Assembly (NCBI RefSeq): GCF_020252395.1
Contig: NZ_JADCDB010000030.1
Coordinates: 62,001-126,000 of the forward strand
DNA length: 64,000 nt
Source of the DNA: Aestuariivirga sp.
GTDB lineage: Bacteria > Pseudomonadota > Alphaproteobacteria > Rhizobiales > Aestuariivirgaceae
Direction of reading: 5' to 3'
The notes under the pieces are model-generated. The model did not search any database and had not been told where the DNA came from. It worked only from the letters and a program-made list of their open reading frames with translations. The translations under genes were made by a program, and so were the position numbers. This document shows positions 17,572-26,333 of the stretch, one piece after another. The number at the start of each line of letters is the position of its first letter. The first letter of the stretch is position 1.

Positions 17572-19107
17572 CTACATCATCGCGCCGACATGCCACGGAA
17601 CATACTCGTTGTCGCCATAGCCAAGCTCCTCGGACTTGGTCTTCTGGCCAGACGCCACCTTCAGCATCAGGTCGAAGATCTGCTGACCCTTCTCCGCGAT
17701 CGGCACACCGTCGAGAATGTCCCCGCAGTTGATGTCCATGTCGTCGATCATGCGGGTGTAAACATCTGTATTCGTTGCCAGTTTAATCGACGGGACAGGC
17801 TTGCAACCATACGCCGAACCACGCCCGGTGGTGAAGCAAAGAAGGTTTGCACCGCCCGCCACCTGCCCCGTTGCCGCCACCGGGTCATAGCCCGGCGTGT
17901 CCATGAAAACGAAGCCACGCCCCGTCACCGGCTCGGCATAGCGGTAGACATGCCTGAGCGTCGTCGAGCCGCCCTTGGCCGCCGCACCCAGCGACTTCTC
18001 GAGGATGGTGGTGAGACCGCCCAGCTTGTTGCCTGGAGATGGATTGTTGTTCATTTCCATATTGTTACGCTTGGTGTAATCCTCCCACCACTTGATGATT
18101 TCGACCAGCTTTTCGCCCACCTCCCGGGTCGCCGCCCGCCGGGTGAGAAGATGCTCCGCGCCATAGATTTCCGGCGTTTCCGACAGGATGCCGGTGCCCC
18201 CATGCCGCACCAGGATGTCGACCGCCGCCCCAAGCGCCGGGTTGGCCGTGATTCCCGAGTAACCATCTGATCCACCACACTGAAGCGCCACGATCAGCTC
18301 CGAGGCATGGCACGTTTCGCGCCTGACATTGTTGACGTGCGGCAGCATCTCGCGGATCGCCGCAACGCCCGCGGCCACCGTCTTTCGCGTCCCACCCGTT
18401 TCCTGGATGGTCATGGTGCGGAAAAGCTCATTCTCTACAATGCCATAAGCCTCCTTGAAGCGCGGGATCTGGAACCCCTCACAGCCCAGCCCGACCATCA
18501 GCACCCCGCCCATATTGGGGTTTGTGGCATAACCCCAAGCGGTCCGTTTCAGGATGTCGAAGATCACGCCCCGGTAATCCACGACGCAGCCATTGTCCAT
18601 TTTGAGCGCAACGACACCATCGATATTCTTATAATCATTGAGAATTCCAGACCGCTTCACCTCCTCCGCAATGAAGCCGGCCACGGTGGCGGAGCAGTTC
18701 ACCGAGGTTAGCACGCCGATGTAATTGCGTGTTCCCACCTTGCCATTGGCGCGGCGGATGCCCTGGAACGTCGCCTGCTGCGCCAGCGGCAGAATGTCTT
18801 CAGGCTTCGCATCCTGAGCAAATGCGTAGTCGCGGTCGAAATCCTGCATGCCGGTGTTGTGCTCATGCACCCAGGCGCCCTTGGCGATGTCCTGCTTGGC
18901 AAAGCCGATGATCTGCCCGAACTTGCGCACGGCCTCACCCGTCTTGATTACGGCAGCTGCCATTTTGTGACCCTTGCCGATGCGGTCCAGCGCGGTGATG
19001 CCCTCCGGTGTATCGGCGCCCTTGTCGACGGTGTCGATTGCGACGAGAACGTTATCGGCAGACGAAAGACGCAGCATGCGGGGCATTTTGGACACGGTTA
19101 CAATCAT
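17572..19107 (-). CDS. UxaA-family sugar-acid dehydratase (altronate/galactarate dehydratase-like)
   Basis: A 511-residue member of the altronate/galactarate dehydratase family, with an N-terminal SAF domain (about 10-105, ending GAWVHEHNTGM) and the large catalytic domain (RANGKVGTRNYIGVLTSVNC, ALQCGGSDGYSGITANP, GRGSAYGCKPVPSIKLATN). These iron-dependent enzymes remove water from sugar acids to give 2-keto-3-deoxy acids. Sugar-acid identity is not visible. It is divergent from the GntR gene that starts the oxidoreductase operon, with a perfect palindrome between them, so both sides are probably controlled together. Confidence 0.85.
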   Translation of the reverse strand: MIVTVSKMPRMLRLSSADNVLVAIDTVDKGADTPEGITALDRIGKGHKMAAAVIKTGEAVRKFGQIIGFAKQDIAKGAWVHEHNTGMQDFDRDYAFAQDAKPEDILPLAQQATFQGIRRANGKVGTRNYIGVLTSVNCSATVAGFIAEEVKRSGILNDYKNIDGVVALKMDNGCVVDYRGVIFDILKRTAWGYATNPNMGGVLMVGLGCEGFQIPRFKEAYGIVENELFRTMTIQETGGTRKTVAAGVAAIREMLPHVNNVRRETCHASELIVALQCGGSDGYSGITANPALGAAVDILVRHGGTGILSETPEIYGAEHLLTRRAATREVGEKLVEIIKWWEDYTKRNNMEMNNNPSPGNKLGGLTTILEKSLGAAAKGGSTTLRHVYRYAEPVTGRGFVFMDTPGYDPVAATGQVAGGANLLCFTTGRGSAYGCKPVPSIKLATNTDVYTRMIDDMDINCGDILDGVPIAEKGQQIFDLMLKVASGQKTKSEELGYGDNEYVPWHVGAMM

Positions 19108-19155
19108 CGGTCGACTCGCTTAAGTATTGCGGGGCTTGCCCACCCTTGGAATATC

Positions 19156-19169
19156 GCTAACATGTTAGC
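19156..19169. promoter_or_regulatory. Perfect 14-bp palindrome abutting the GntR start codon
   Basis: GCTAACATGTTAGC is fully self-complementary and ends one base before the ATG of the GntR gene, in the 62-base divergent gap with the dehydratase gene. Size and symmetry suit a GntR/FadR-type dimer. Binding would block both autogenous expression and the divergent promoter. No ribosome site fits between it and the ATG. Confidence 0.65.
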
Positions 19170-19901
19170 ATGTCAGTGGCTGCCGTCACCTATGATTTCT
19201 TGAGCCCGGGCCGCACGGCGGCGAAGGGTGCAACCGCCAGGGTCTACGCCGCGCTGCGCGAAGCGATTGTCCAGCTGGACCTGAAACCGGGTGAGTTCCT
19301 CGACAAGCAGGCCATCGCCTTGCGCATGGGCGTATCTCGCTTTCCCGTCGGCGAGGCGATGAACCGGCTCGCCGCCGAAGGCCTCGCCGACATCATTCCG
19401 CAGAGCGGTTCGCGTGTTGCATTCATCAAGATCTCCGATACGCGCGAGAATATGTTCCTGCGACGGGCGCTGGAGGCGGAGACGGTGCGGCGGCTGGCGC
19501 CGCATGCTTCGGCTGCCCTGATCGAACAGCTGGCCAGCAACCTTCGCTACCAGAAGGTGGCAATCGACGCCCAGGACCTGAAGGGCTTTCACGGTTTCGA
19601 TCTCGCCTTCCACGCACTGTTGCAGGACTACCTGGGATTCGAGCGCGTGCGGGGTGCAACGGAAACGGCACGCCTCGGACTCGATCGCGTGCGGCAACTC
19701 CTCAATACCCGCCGCCGCCTCGAACTGACACTCGCCGAGCACGAGGCGATCCTCGCCGCGCTTGAGGCACATGACGGGGACGCAGCCGGCAAGGCCATGT
19801 GCCGTCACCTCGATGCGGTGATGGCGGAACTCGAAACATTCGCACGCGAAAGGCCCGAGCTTTTCGCCGATCTCAACAGCACGGGAGGAATCGACACATG
19901 A
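19170..19901 (+). CDS. GntR-family regulator, FadR/FCD subgroup
   Basis: A 243-residue regulator: winged helix-turn-helix in residues about 20-90 (REAIVQLDLKPGEFLDKQAIALRM, then RFPVGEAMNRLAAEGL), followed by an all-helical FCD ligand domain with the metal-binding D-x3-H and H-x-H style residues (FDLAFHALL, LTLAEHEAIL). FCD proteins sense sugar acids or other organic acids. It heads an operon with an aldo/keto reductase and an L-gulonate-dehydrogenase-like gene and faces a sugar-acid dehydratase, so the inducer is probably a sugar acid of this pathway. Confidence 0.87.
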   Translation: MSVAAVTYDFLSPGRTAAKGATARVYAALREAIVQLDLKPGEFLDKQAIALRMGVSRFPVGEAMNRLAAEGLADIIPQSGSRVAFIKISDTRENMFLRRALEAETVRRLAPHASAALIEQLASNLRYQKVAIDAQDLKGFHGFDLAFHALLQDYLGFERVRGATETARLGLDRVRQLLNTRRRLELTLAEHEAILAALEAHDGDAAGKAMCRHLDAVMAELETFARERPELFADLNSTGGIDT

Positions 19902-20923
19902 GGAAGCGCATTTTCAAGGCGCCTTCGGGGGAGACCATCTCCTTCACCGAACTTGGCTTTGGGACGGCACCCATCGGCAACCTCTATAAGGCCGTGGATC
20001 CGGAGGCGGCCCAGAAGACGCTGGACGCTGCGTGGACAGCAGGCATCCGCTACTACGATACGGCGCCGCTTTATGGCCTCGGCTTATCGGAGACGCGGCT
20101 CAACCGCTTCCTGTTCGGCAAGAAGCGAAAGGACTATGTGCTCTCCACCAAGGTGGGGCGGCTTCTCGAAGTCTGCGATCCCAAACAGCGCACCGGTATC
20201 GGCAAGTTCTTCGATACGCCGTCGCGCCGGGAAATCTATGACTACAGCTATGACGGCTTCATGCGCTCGATCGAGTTCTCGCTGGAACGGCTCGGTGTCG
20301 ACTCGATCGACGTGATCTTCGTTCACGACGTTGACGTGTTCAACCACAAGACCGTGGCGGCGCGCGACGCGCATGTGAAGACGATCCTCAACAGCGGCAT
20401 CAAGGCCCTGGAGAAGCTCCGCAGCGAGAAGGTGATCAAAGCCTTCGGCGCGGGCGTCAACGAGTGGGAGGTCTGCGAGATTCTCGCGCGGAATTCCGAT
20501 GTCGATATCTTCCTGCTGGCCGGACGCTATACGCTGCTTGAGCAGGAATCGCTCAATTCCTTCCTGCCGTTGTGCGAGGAGCGCGGCATCGGAATCGTGC
20601 TGGGAGGGCCCTACAATTCCGGAATCCTCGCCACGGGGCCGAAGCCGGGGGCGTGGTACAATTATGATCGGGCTCCCGAGGCCATCCTTGAGCGGGTGGC
20701 CCGGATCGAGGCCATCTGCAAGCAGCATAAAGTAAAGCTGGCGCAGGCAGCCCTGCGCTTCCCCATGCACCACAGGAATGTTGTGAGCGTGATCCCTGGC
20801 GGCATAAGCCCCAAGGAAGTGACGCTGAACGTGGCGACACTCGACGCAAAGATTCCAAAGGCGCTGTGGAAGGACCTCAAGGCCCAAGGCCTGCTCCACA
20901 ACGACGCGCCGGTGCCACGGTGA
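19898..20923 (+). CDS. Aldo/keto reductase, aldose 1-dehydrogenase-like
   Basis: A 341-residue aldo/keto reductase. FGTAPIGNLY and YYDTAPLYGLGLSE (the catalytic tyrosine is in the latter), the STKVGR lysine segment and IDVIFVHD mark the fold and the tetrad. It resembles the D-threo-aldose 1-dehydrogenase / L-fucose dehydrogenase / pyridoxal dehydrogenase branch, which oxidise free sugars such as L-fucose to lactones with NAD(P). The ATG overlaps the GntR stop by four bases and the next gene begins in its last codon, so it is co-translated. A FucU-like mutarotase gene lies 5 kb away in the same island. Confidence 0.8.
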   Translation: MRKRIFKAPSGETISFTELGFGTAPIGNLYKAVDPEAAQKTLDAAWTAGIRYYDTAPLYGLGLSETRLNRFLFGKKRKDYVLSTKVGRLLEVCDPKQRTGIGKFFDTPSRREIYDYSYDGFMRSIEFSLERLGVDSIDVIFVHDVDVFNHKTVAARDAHVKTILNSGIKALEKLRSEKVIKAFGAGVNEWEVCEILARNSDVDIFLLAGRYTLLEQESLNSFLPLCEERGIGIVLGGPYNSGILATGPKPGAWYNYDRAPEAILERVARIEAICKQHKVKLAQAALRFPMHHRNVVSVIPGGISPKEVTLNVATLDAKIPKALWKDLKAQGLLHNDAPVPR

Positions 20924-21858
20924 AAGTTGCGATCCTCGGATCAGGCCTGATCGGACGGTCCTGGGCAATGGTCTTCGGCCGGGGTGGACATGAGGTGGTG
21001 CTGTGGGACCGGGAGCCGGGTCAAGTGGAAAGGGCCCTTTCACACATCGCTCACACCCTTCCGGTCATGGCGGAGGCCGGCCTGATCGGCAACGCCGGGG
21101 CTGTGGGCCGGCGCATTAGGAGTGCGGAGAGCCTTGCTGAAGTCCTGACTGGCGTAGCGTTCGTTCAGGAGTCCATCGTCGAGCGTGCGGAGCCTAAACA
21201 GGCGCTGTTCGCAGAGGTGGAACGCATTGCCCCGGCTGATGCCATCATCTCCAGTTCGACATCGGCCATCATGCCGTCGATTATATTCGGGGCGCTGGCA
21301 ACACGGCAGCGCTGCCTCGTCGCGCATCCCATGAACCCGCCCCACCTCGCACCGATCGTGGAGCTGTGCGGTGCGCATTTCACTTCGCCGGATGTGATCG
21401 CACGAAGCAGGGAGTTCATGGCTGGCTGCGGCATGTCGCCCATCGTGGTGAAACGGGAGATCGAGGGTTTCATCCTGAACCGCTTGCAGCTGGCAGTGCT
21501 CAATGAATCTTTCCGGCTGATTGCCGGGGACTATGTGACCGCCGGGGACCTGGACAAGACCTTCAAGGATGGCCTTGCCCTGCGCTGGAGCTTCATGGGA
21601 CCTATCGAGACGATCGACCTCAATGCGCCGGATGGCGTTGCCGATTATCTTGATCGATATGGTTCCACCATCCGCCGCGTCGGCGAAAGCCAGTCCGGGG
21701 CCGCGCCATGGCCCAGCGACATTGGCGCAAGGCTCGATGCGGAGCGTCGCGCCGCAATACCAAGAGACAAGCTGGGAGAGGCAATCGCCTGGCGTGACAG
21801 GCGGATGATGGCGCTCTCCGCACACATGCGGGCGGAAAACGGGAAAACGCCGCGCTGA
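20920..21858 (+). CDS. 3-hydroxyacyl-CoA dehydrogenase family, L-gulonate 3-dehydrogenase-like
   Basis: A 312-residue NAD-dependent dehydrogenase. The Rossmann motif ILGSGLIGRSWA is followed by the family block HPMNPPHLAPIVE and the C-terminal GPIETIDLNAPDG, which resemble lambda-crystallin/L-gulonate 3-dehydrogenase and carnitine 3-dehydrogenase more than fatty-acid FadB enzymes. It should oxidise a 3-hydroxy acid, perhaps a sugar acid of this pathway. The GTG start overlaps the aldo/keto reductase stop (GTGA). The stop codon lies in the loop of a hairpin terminator shared with the opposing frc-like operon. Confidence 0.8.
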   Translation: MKVAILGSGLIGRSWAMVFGRGGHEVVLWDREPGQVERALSHIAHTLPVMAEAGLIGNAGAVGRRIRSAESLAEVLTGVAFVQESIVERAEPKQALFAEVERIAPADAIISSSTSAIMPSIIFGALATRQRCLVAHPMNPPHLAPIVELCGAHFTSPDVIARSREFMAGCGMSPIVVKREIEGFILNRLQLAVLNESFRLIAGDYVTAGDLDKTFKDGLALRWSFMGPIETIDLNAPDGVADYLDRYGSTIRRVGESQSGAAPWPSDIGARLDAERRAAIPRDKLGEAIAWRDRRMMALSAHMRAENGKTPR

Positions 21859-21867
21859 AGCGGCGTT
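21846..21867 (-). terminator. Rho-independent terminator of the frc-like operon
   Basis: AACGCCGC (21846-21853) pairs with GCGGCGTT (21860-21867) around a six-base loop. Read on the minus strand the stem is followed by TTTT, making it a terminator for the ABC transporter operon; on the plus strand it overlaps the last codons of the dehydrogenase gene and may also serve there. Confidence 0.65.
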
Positions 21868-21878
21868 GCGCTGCCGGG

Positions 21879-22661
21879 TCAGGCCGCCATCAGTTCGGGC
21901 GGTGGCGTCTTTGCGCCCGTCATGAACGCCACCGCATCCGACATGGTGAAATCCTTGGGGTTGATGACGCAGAGCCGCTTGCCCAGGCGGTGAACGTGGA
22001 TGCGGTCCGCCACCTCGAAGACATGCGGCATGTTGTGCGAGATGAGGACGATGGGAAGGCCGCGGCGCTTCACGTCGAGGATCAACTCCAGCACGCGCCG
22101 CGATTCCTTGACGCCCAGCGCCGCTGTGGGCTCGTCCATGATAAGCACTTTGGTGCCAAAAGCCGCAGCGCGCGCCACTGCAACGCCCTGGCGCTGCCCG
22201 CCGGAGAGCGTTTCGACCGCCTGACCGATATTCTGAATTGTCATCAACCCCAGTTCCGAGAGCTTCTCGCGGGACCGCTGTTCCATTGTCCGGCGGTCAA
22301 GCATGCGGAAGACGCTGCCCAGCAAGCCTTGCTTGCGAATCTCCCGGCCAAGAAACATATTGTCGGAAATCGACAGGGCGGGCGACAGCGCCAGATTCTG
22401 ATAGACCGTCTCTACGCCGGCGAGACGGGCATCCATCGGCGACTTGAAATGCAATACCCGGCCTTCAAGCCTGATTTCGCCCTCGTCCGGAATGACCGCG
22501 CCGCAGATCGCCTTGATGAGCGTCGATTTACCGGCGCCATTGTCGCCGATCACCCCCAGGATTTCGTTCGGGTAGAGATCGAATTCGGCTTTATCGAGCG
22601 CGGTGACGCGTCCGTAGCGCTTGACCAGGCCTCGCGCCGTGAGAATGGGGGCCTGTGACAT
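21879..22661 (-). CDS. Sugar ABC transporter ATP-binding protein, FrcA-like
   Basis: A 260-residue single ATPase domain: Walker A GDNGAGKST, signature LSGGQRQGVAV, Walker B VLIMDEPTAAL and the switch histidine in LISHNMPHV. The single-domain size, rather than the double-length RbsA/XylG type, matches FrcA of the Sinorhizobium fructose/mannose/ribose importer. The start at 22661 overlaps the stop of the permease gene by one base (TGATG); 26 upstream codons in frame are antisense-like and rejected. It powers import on the cytoplasmic face of the permease dimer. Confidence 0.9.
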   Translation of the reverse strand: MSQAPILTARGLVKRYGRVTALDKAEFDLYPNEILGVIGDNGAGKSTLIKAICGAVIPDEGEIRLEGRVLHFKSPMDARLAGVETVYQNLALSPALSISDNMFLGREIRKQGLLGSVFRMLDRRTMEQRSREKLSELGLMTIQNIGQAVETLSGGQRQGVAVARAAAFGTKVLIMDEPTAALGVKESRRVLELILDVKRRGLPIVLISHNMPHVFEVADRIHVHRLGKRLCVINPKDFTMSDAVAFMTGAKTPPPELMAA

Positions 22662-23719
22662 CAGCCAGCTACCTTTCTGATCCATTGATCGACGGCGACG
22701 GCGCCAATGATGAGGACGCCGATCAGCAGCCAGGTCCACTGCGCATCGGCGCCGTAAAGGCGCAGTCCCAGCGAGAATACACCGACAATCAGCGCGCCGA
22801 AAATCATGCCGAGGATGGAACCGCGGCCGCCGAACAACGACATCCCGCCGATCACCACCGCTGTGATCGACTCGATATTCGCGAATTCGCCCGACGTGGG
22901 CGACACCGATCCGATGCGCCCGATCAGCACCCAGCCGGCCATGCCGCAGATCAGGCCCGCCAGCGTGTAAACGGTGATCAGCATCCGCTTGACCGGCACG
23001 CCGGAGAGTTCGGCGGCATCGGGGTCATCTCCGACCGCGTAGAGCCTCCGGCCCCAGGCGGTATAATTCAACACGTACCAGAGCAGCAGCACCAGGCCGA
23101 ACATGAAGGCGACGCCCAGCGTGAACACGGCGCCACCGATATTGATCTGCGCGCCAAACAGCTGCAACAGCGGCGCCTGGGCTTCGATATCCTGGCCACG
23201 AATCGTCTCGTTACGGGAATAGATGTATTTGATCGAGTTGAAAACCTGCCAGGTGCCGAGGGTCACGATGAAGGGTGGCAGCCTCATCACCGCCACCAGC
23301 CAGCCATTGATGAACCCGCAGAGAGTTCCACAGGCAAGGCCGCACAGGATGGAAACTGGCACCGGAATTCCGTAACGGAATGTAAACTGCCCCATCACGA
23401 CGGCCGACAGCACCATCACGGCGCCGACCGACAGATCGATTCCGGCTGTCAGGATAATCAGCGCCTGCGCCGCGCCCACAATACCGACAATGGTGATCTG
23501 CTGGATGATCAGGGTGAGGGAATAGGCGTTGAAAAACTTGCCACCCACCAGAACGCCGAAAATCGCCACCGAGAGTATCAGCACAATCAGCGGTACCGCC
23601 GCCGGACTTGTATGCAGAAACTGCTGGAAGCGCCGGATGGCCGAATCGCCGTCGCGGAAATGCGCGACAGCGCTGTCGCTTTGCTCCAGTGTCTTTTCGA
23701 ATTCCTGCGATTGCGTCAT
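22661..23719 (-). CDS. Sugar ABC transporter permease, FrcC/RbsC-like
   Basis: A 352-residue inner-membrane permease with about nine to ten hydrophobic helices. The BPD_transp_2 signature AQALIILTAGIDLSVGAVM and the internal VVIGGMSLFGGRGS loop are those of ribose/fructose-type permeases. The start at 23719 (MTQSQEFEKT) follows a GGGG-rich ribosome site; the open frame begins 23 codons earlier. It lies between the binding-protein gene and the ATPase gene, the order frcB-frcC-frcA. A strong stem-loop separates it from the binding-protein gene. Confidence 0.9.
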   Translation of the reverse strand: MTQSQEFEKTLEQSDSAVAHFRDGDSAIRRFQQFLHTSPAAVPLIVLILSVAIFGVLVGGKFFNAYSLTLIIQQITIVGIVGAAQALIILTAGIDLSVGAVMVLSAVVMGQFTFRYGIPVPVSILCGLACGTLCGFINGWLVAVMRLPPFIVTLGTWQVFNSIKYIYSRNETIRGQDIEAQAPLLQLFGAQINIGGAVFTLGVAFMFGLVLLLWYVLNYTAWGRRLYAVGDDPDAAELSGVPVKRMLITVYTLAGLICGMAGWVLIGRIGSVSPTSGEFANIESITAVVIGGMSLFGGRGSILGMIFGALIVGVFSLGLRLYGADAQWTWLLIGVLIIGAVAVDQWIRKVAG

Positions 23720-23789
23720 GGGCTCAACCCCTTCCCGCCGCGGCTTGCCGGTCGTTTCCGCCTGAACCGTTTCTTGTTGTCGCTGCACC

Positions 23790-23814
23790 GAGGGCGGCCG
23801 CCAGGGCCGCCCTC
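23790..23814 (-). other. Stem-loop between binding-protein and permease genes
   Basis: GAGGGCGGC (23790-23798) and GCCGCCCTC (23806-23814) form a nine-base-pair stem with a seven-base loop, with no T-run. In sugar ABC operons such hairpins often protect the 3' end of the binding-protein message, so that this protein is made in excess over the membrane parts. That role is inferred here. Confidence 0.55.
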
Positions 23815-23853
23815 CTGAAGTTGATCAGAGCTTACCGGACATGCTGTGGGGTA

Positions 23854-24876
23854 TCAGCCCCAGCAGAGTTCCAGGCCCTTCTTGGTGTCGATCGAGGGCA
23901 CCCCGTCAACCGGCTTGTCGGTAATCAGCTGAACGCCGGTATCGAAGAAGTTCTTGCCTTCGGTGGCCTTCGGCTTTTCACCGGTGTCGGCGAATTTCTT
24001 GATGGCCTCGACGCCCATCGAGGCCATGAGCAGCGGGTATTGCTGCGACGTGCCGCCGATGATGCCAGCCGCGACGTCCTTGACGCCGGGGCAGCCGCCG
24101 TCAACCGACATGATCAGCACTTGATTTTCCTTGCCCACGGCCTTCAGCGCCTCATATGCGCCGGCGGCGGCAGGTTCGTTGATCGTGTGAATCACGTTGA
24201 TATCGGGGTTGATCTGGAGAAGGTTCTCCATGGCCTTGCGGCCGCCTTCCGGATTGCCGTTGGTGTAGTCGTTGCCGACAATGCGCGGATCGTCTTCATC
24301 GCCGATGACGTTCGGGTCCTTCACGTCAATGCCGAAGCCCTTCATGAAGCCCTGGTTGCGGAGCACGTCAACCGTGACCTGCTTGGGATTGATATTGAGG
24401 AAGCCAATCTTGGCATCCTTCGCAGCGTCGCCGAGCTTGGCCTTGGCATAGGCGCCGATGAGGAAGCCAGCCTGGAAGTTGTCTGTCGCCATGGTCTGGT
24501 CGGCGGCGTCAATCGGCTCAAGCGGCGTGTCGAGAGCGATCACCAGGATACCGGCGTCACGCGCCTTTTTGATCGATGGCACGATGGCCTTGGTGTCAGA
24601 CGGAGTGATCAGGATGCCCTTCACCCCATCCGCCATGCAAGTTTCGATCGCCGCGACCTGGCCTTCATTGTCGCCATCGTCCTTGCCGGCATAGGCCTTG
24701 AGATCGATGCCCAGCTCCGCGGCCTTGGCCGCAGCGCCTTCACGCATCTTGACGAAAAACGGATTGGTCTCTGTCTTCGTGATAAGACAGGCGCCGACCC
24801 CGGCGTGAGCCTCCCCGGCGCTGAACAGCGCCGTGGCAGCGGCGCCCAAGAGAACGGCTTTCAATGACGATTTCAC
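23854..24876 (-). CDS. Periplasmic sugar-binding protein, FrcB-like
   Basis: A 340-residue periplasmic-binding-protein family 1 (RbsB-type) protein with a signal peptide ([20 protein letters not shown], cleavage near AHA-GVG). The conserved [31 protein letters not shown] and [15 protein letters not shown] segments are like FrcB of rhizobia, which binds fructose, mannose and ribose. The GTG at 24876 is chosen because GGGAGGA lies six to seven bases upstream; that ribosome site itself overlaps the alternative ATG at 24891. It is the first gene of the importer operon, divergent from a ROK regulator. The ligand here may differ. Confidence 0.88.
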   Translation of the reverse strand: MKSSLKAVLLGAAATALFSAGEAHAGVGACLITKTETNPFFVKMREGAAAKAAELGIDLKAYAGKDDGDNEGQVAAIETCMADGVKGILITPSDTKAIVPSIKKARDAGILVIALDTPLEPIDAADQTMATDNFQAGFLIGAYAKAKLGDAAKDAKIGFLNINPKQVTVDVLRNQGFMKGFGIDVKDPNVIGDEDDPRIVGNDYTNGNPEGGRKAMENLLQINPDINVIHTINEPAAAGAYEALKAVGKENQVLIMSVDGGCPGVKDVAAGIIGGTSQQYPLLMASMGVEAIKKFADTGEKPKATEGKNFFDTGVQLITDKPVDGVPSIDTKKGLELCWG

Positions 24877-24932
24877 GTTGGATCCTCCCATGTATGCGTG
24901 CCCCTGATTGGGGCCTCTGAAAAGACGGTTGG

Positions 24933-24994
24933 GTTCTTATGTCAGGTCCGGCACCGGGACAGGTCTCCCTAACCGATCCTCAAGGCATAAGAAC
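24933..24994. promoter_or_regulatory. Inverted pair of 9-bp sites in the frc-like/ROK divergent region
   Basis: GTTCTTATG (24933-24941) and its exact reverse complement CATAAGAAC (24986-24994) lie 44 bases apart in the 152-base gap between the binding-protein gene and the ROK gene. Two such half-site-like elements, about six helical turns centre to centre, could be paired operators for the ROK regulator. No strong sigma-70 promoter was identified by eye. Confidence 0.5.
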
Positions 24995-25028
24995 GCAAGA
25001 CTGGGAATGAGTCAATAAATAAAGCTGC

Positions 25029-26333
25029 GTGACTTATCCATTGACTCAAGGTTCCTTTGCTGGAAACCTGCCCAGATCGACGGACGGAGCGGAAAAATCT
25101 ACCGTGGCAGCAGATTGGGGCGCCCCGGGAGGGCAGAGCCTAGAGGGAACGCCGCTGACGCGGGGCACAACACAGCGGGGTGCGAGGCTCTACAACGAGC
25201 GGCTGATCCTCTCCCTCGTCCGCCTGCGCGGCCAGTTGCCGAAGGCAGAGATGGCGCGGCTCACCGGGCTTTCGGCCCAGACGGTGTCGGTCATCGTGCG
25301 GCAGCTTGAGGCGGACGGCCTTCTGAAGCGCCGCAACCCGCAGCGCGGCAAGGTGGGCCAGCCGCTGGTGCCCTTCGAACTGGATTCAAACGGCGCCTTT
25401 TCCATCGGCCTGAAGGTGGGGCGGCGGTCTGGCGACCTGATGCTGCTCGATCTGGCCGGCCATGTGCGCCAGACCATCCATCGCCCTTATACTTTCCCGT
25501 CGCCGGCGGAGATGATGGGCTTCGTGACCTCGGGGGTTGAAGAGCTGGTTTCCGAACTCGACCCGGAGCAGCGCGGGCGCATCAGCGGCATGGGCATTGC
25601 CGCCCCTTTCGAGCTGTGGAACTGGGCGGAGGATGCCGGTGCACCGCCCGGCGCGCTGATGGCATGGAAGGACTTCGACCTGCAGGCGGAGATTGCCAGG
25701 ATTTTCACCTGGCCCATCCACTTCTGCAACGACGCCTCCGCCGCCTGCGCGGCGGAGCTGCTCTTCGGCAGAGGCCGTGACCTGACAGATTTTGCCTATT
25801 TCTACCTCGGCTACTTCATCGGCGGTGGCGTGGTGCTGAATGGCAGCCTCTATCTTGGCCGGCATGGCAATGCCGGAGCGCTCGCCTCATTCCCCGTAAC
25901 GTCCGAACGCGGCCAATCGGCGCAGCTGGTGCGCTCGACCTCGCTCGCCGCTCTTGAGCGTGACATCCAGCGCGATGGTGGTGACCCGGAACTCCTGTGG
26001 CGCGACCTTGGGGAATGGCAGGGCGCTGGCCCCGCGCTTGACCGCTGGCTCGCCCGGGCGGCACTTGACGTGGCCACCGCCGCGGCCGGCGTGATGGCGG
26101 TGCTCGACTGCGCAGCCATCGTCATCGACGGCGCAGTGCCGCTCCGCGTGCGGGCCCGCTTCGTGGAGGAAGTGCGGCAGGCGCTTGCCCTTGTCGACCG
26201 GCAGGGTCTGGCCGATTTCCCGATCCTCGAGGGAACGATCGGGGCCGACGCCCGGGCGATGGGCGCCGCAAGCCTGCCCCTGTTCGACAACTTCATCATC
26301 AACCGCAATGTCTTGTTCAAGGATAAGGACTGA
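25029..26333 (+). CDS. ROK-family transcriptional regulator
   Basis: A 434-residue regulator of the NagC/XylR/FrcR type. An N-terminal winged helix-turn-helix (about residues 50-105: LVRLRGQLPKAEMARLTGLS, TVSVIVRQLEADGLLKRR) is followed by the ROK sugar-kinase-like fold with FCNDASAACAAELLFG and FIGGGVVLNGSLY; the cysteine-rich zinc motif of kinase-type ROK proteins is not obvious. It is divergent from the sugar importer and is its likely repressor. It overlaps the FucU-like gene by one base, placing a mutarotase in the same operon. The GTG start has no clear ribosome site. Confidence 0.87.
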   Translation: MTYPLTQGSFAGNLPRSTDGAEKSTVAADWGAPGGQSLEGTPLTRGTTQRGARLYNERLILSLVRLRGQLPKAEMARLTGLSAQTVSVIVRQLEADGLLKRRNPQRGKVGQPLVPFELDSNGAFSIGLKVGRRSGDLMLLDLAGHVRQTIHRPYTFPSPAEMMGFVTSGVEELVSELDPEQRGRISGMGIAAPFELWNWAEDAGAPPGALMAWKDFDLQAEIARIFTWPIHFCNDASAACAAELLFGRGRDLTDFAYFYLGYFIGGGVVLNGSLYLGRHGNAGALASFPVTSERGQSAQLVRSTSLAALERDIQRDGGDPELLWRDLGEWQGAGPALDRWLARAALDVATAAAGVMAVLDCAAIVIDGAVPLRVRARFVEEVRQALALVDRQGLADFPILEGTIGADARAMGAASLPLFDNFIINRNVLFKDKD

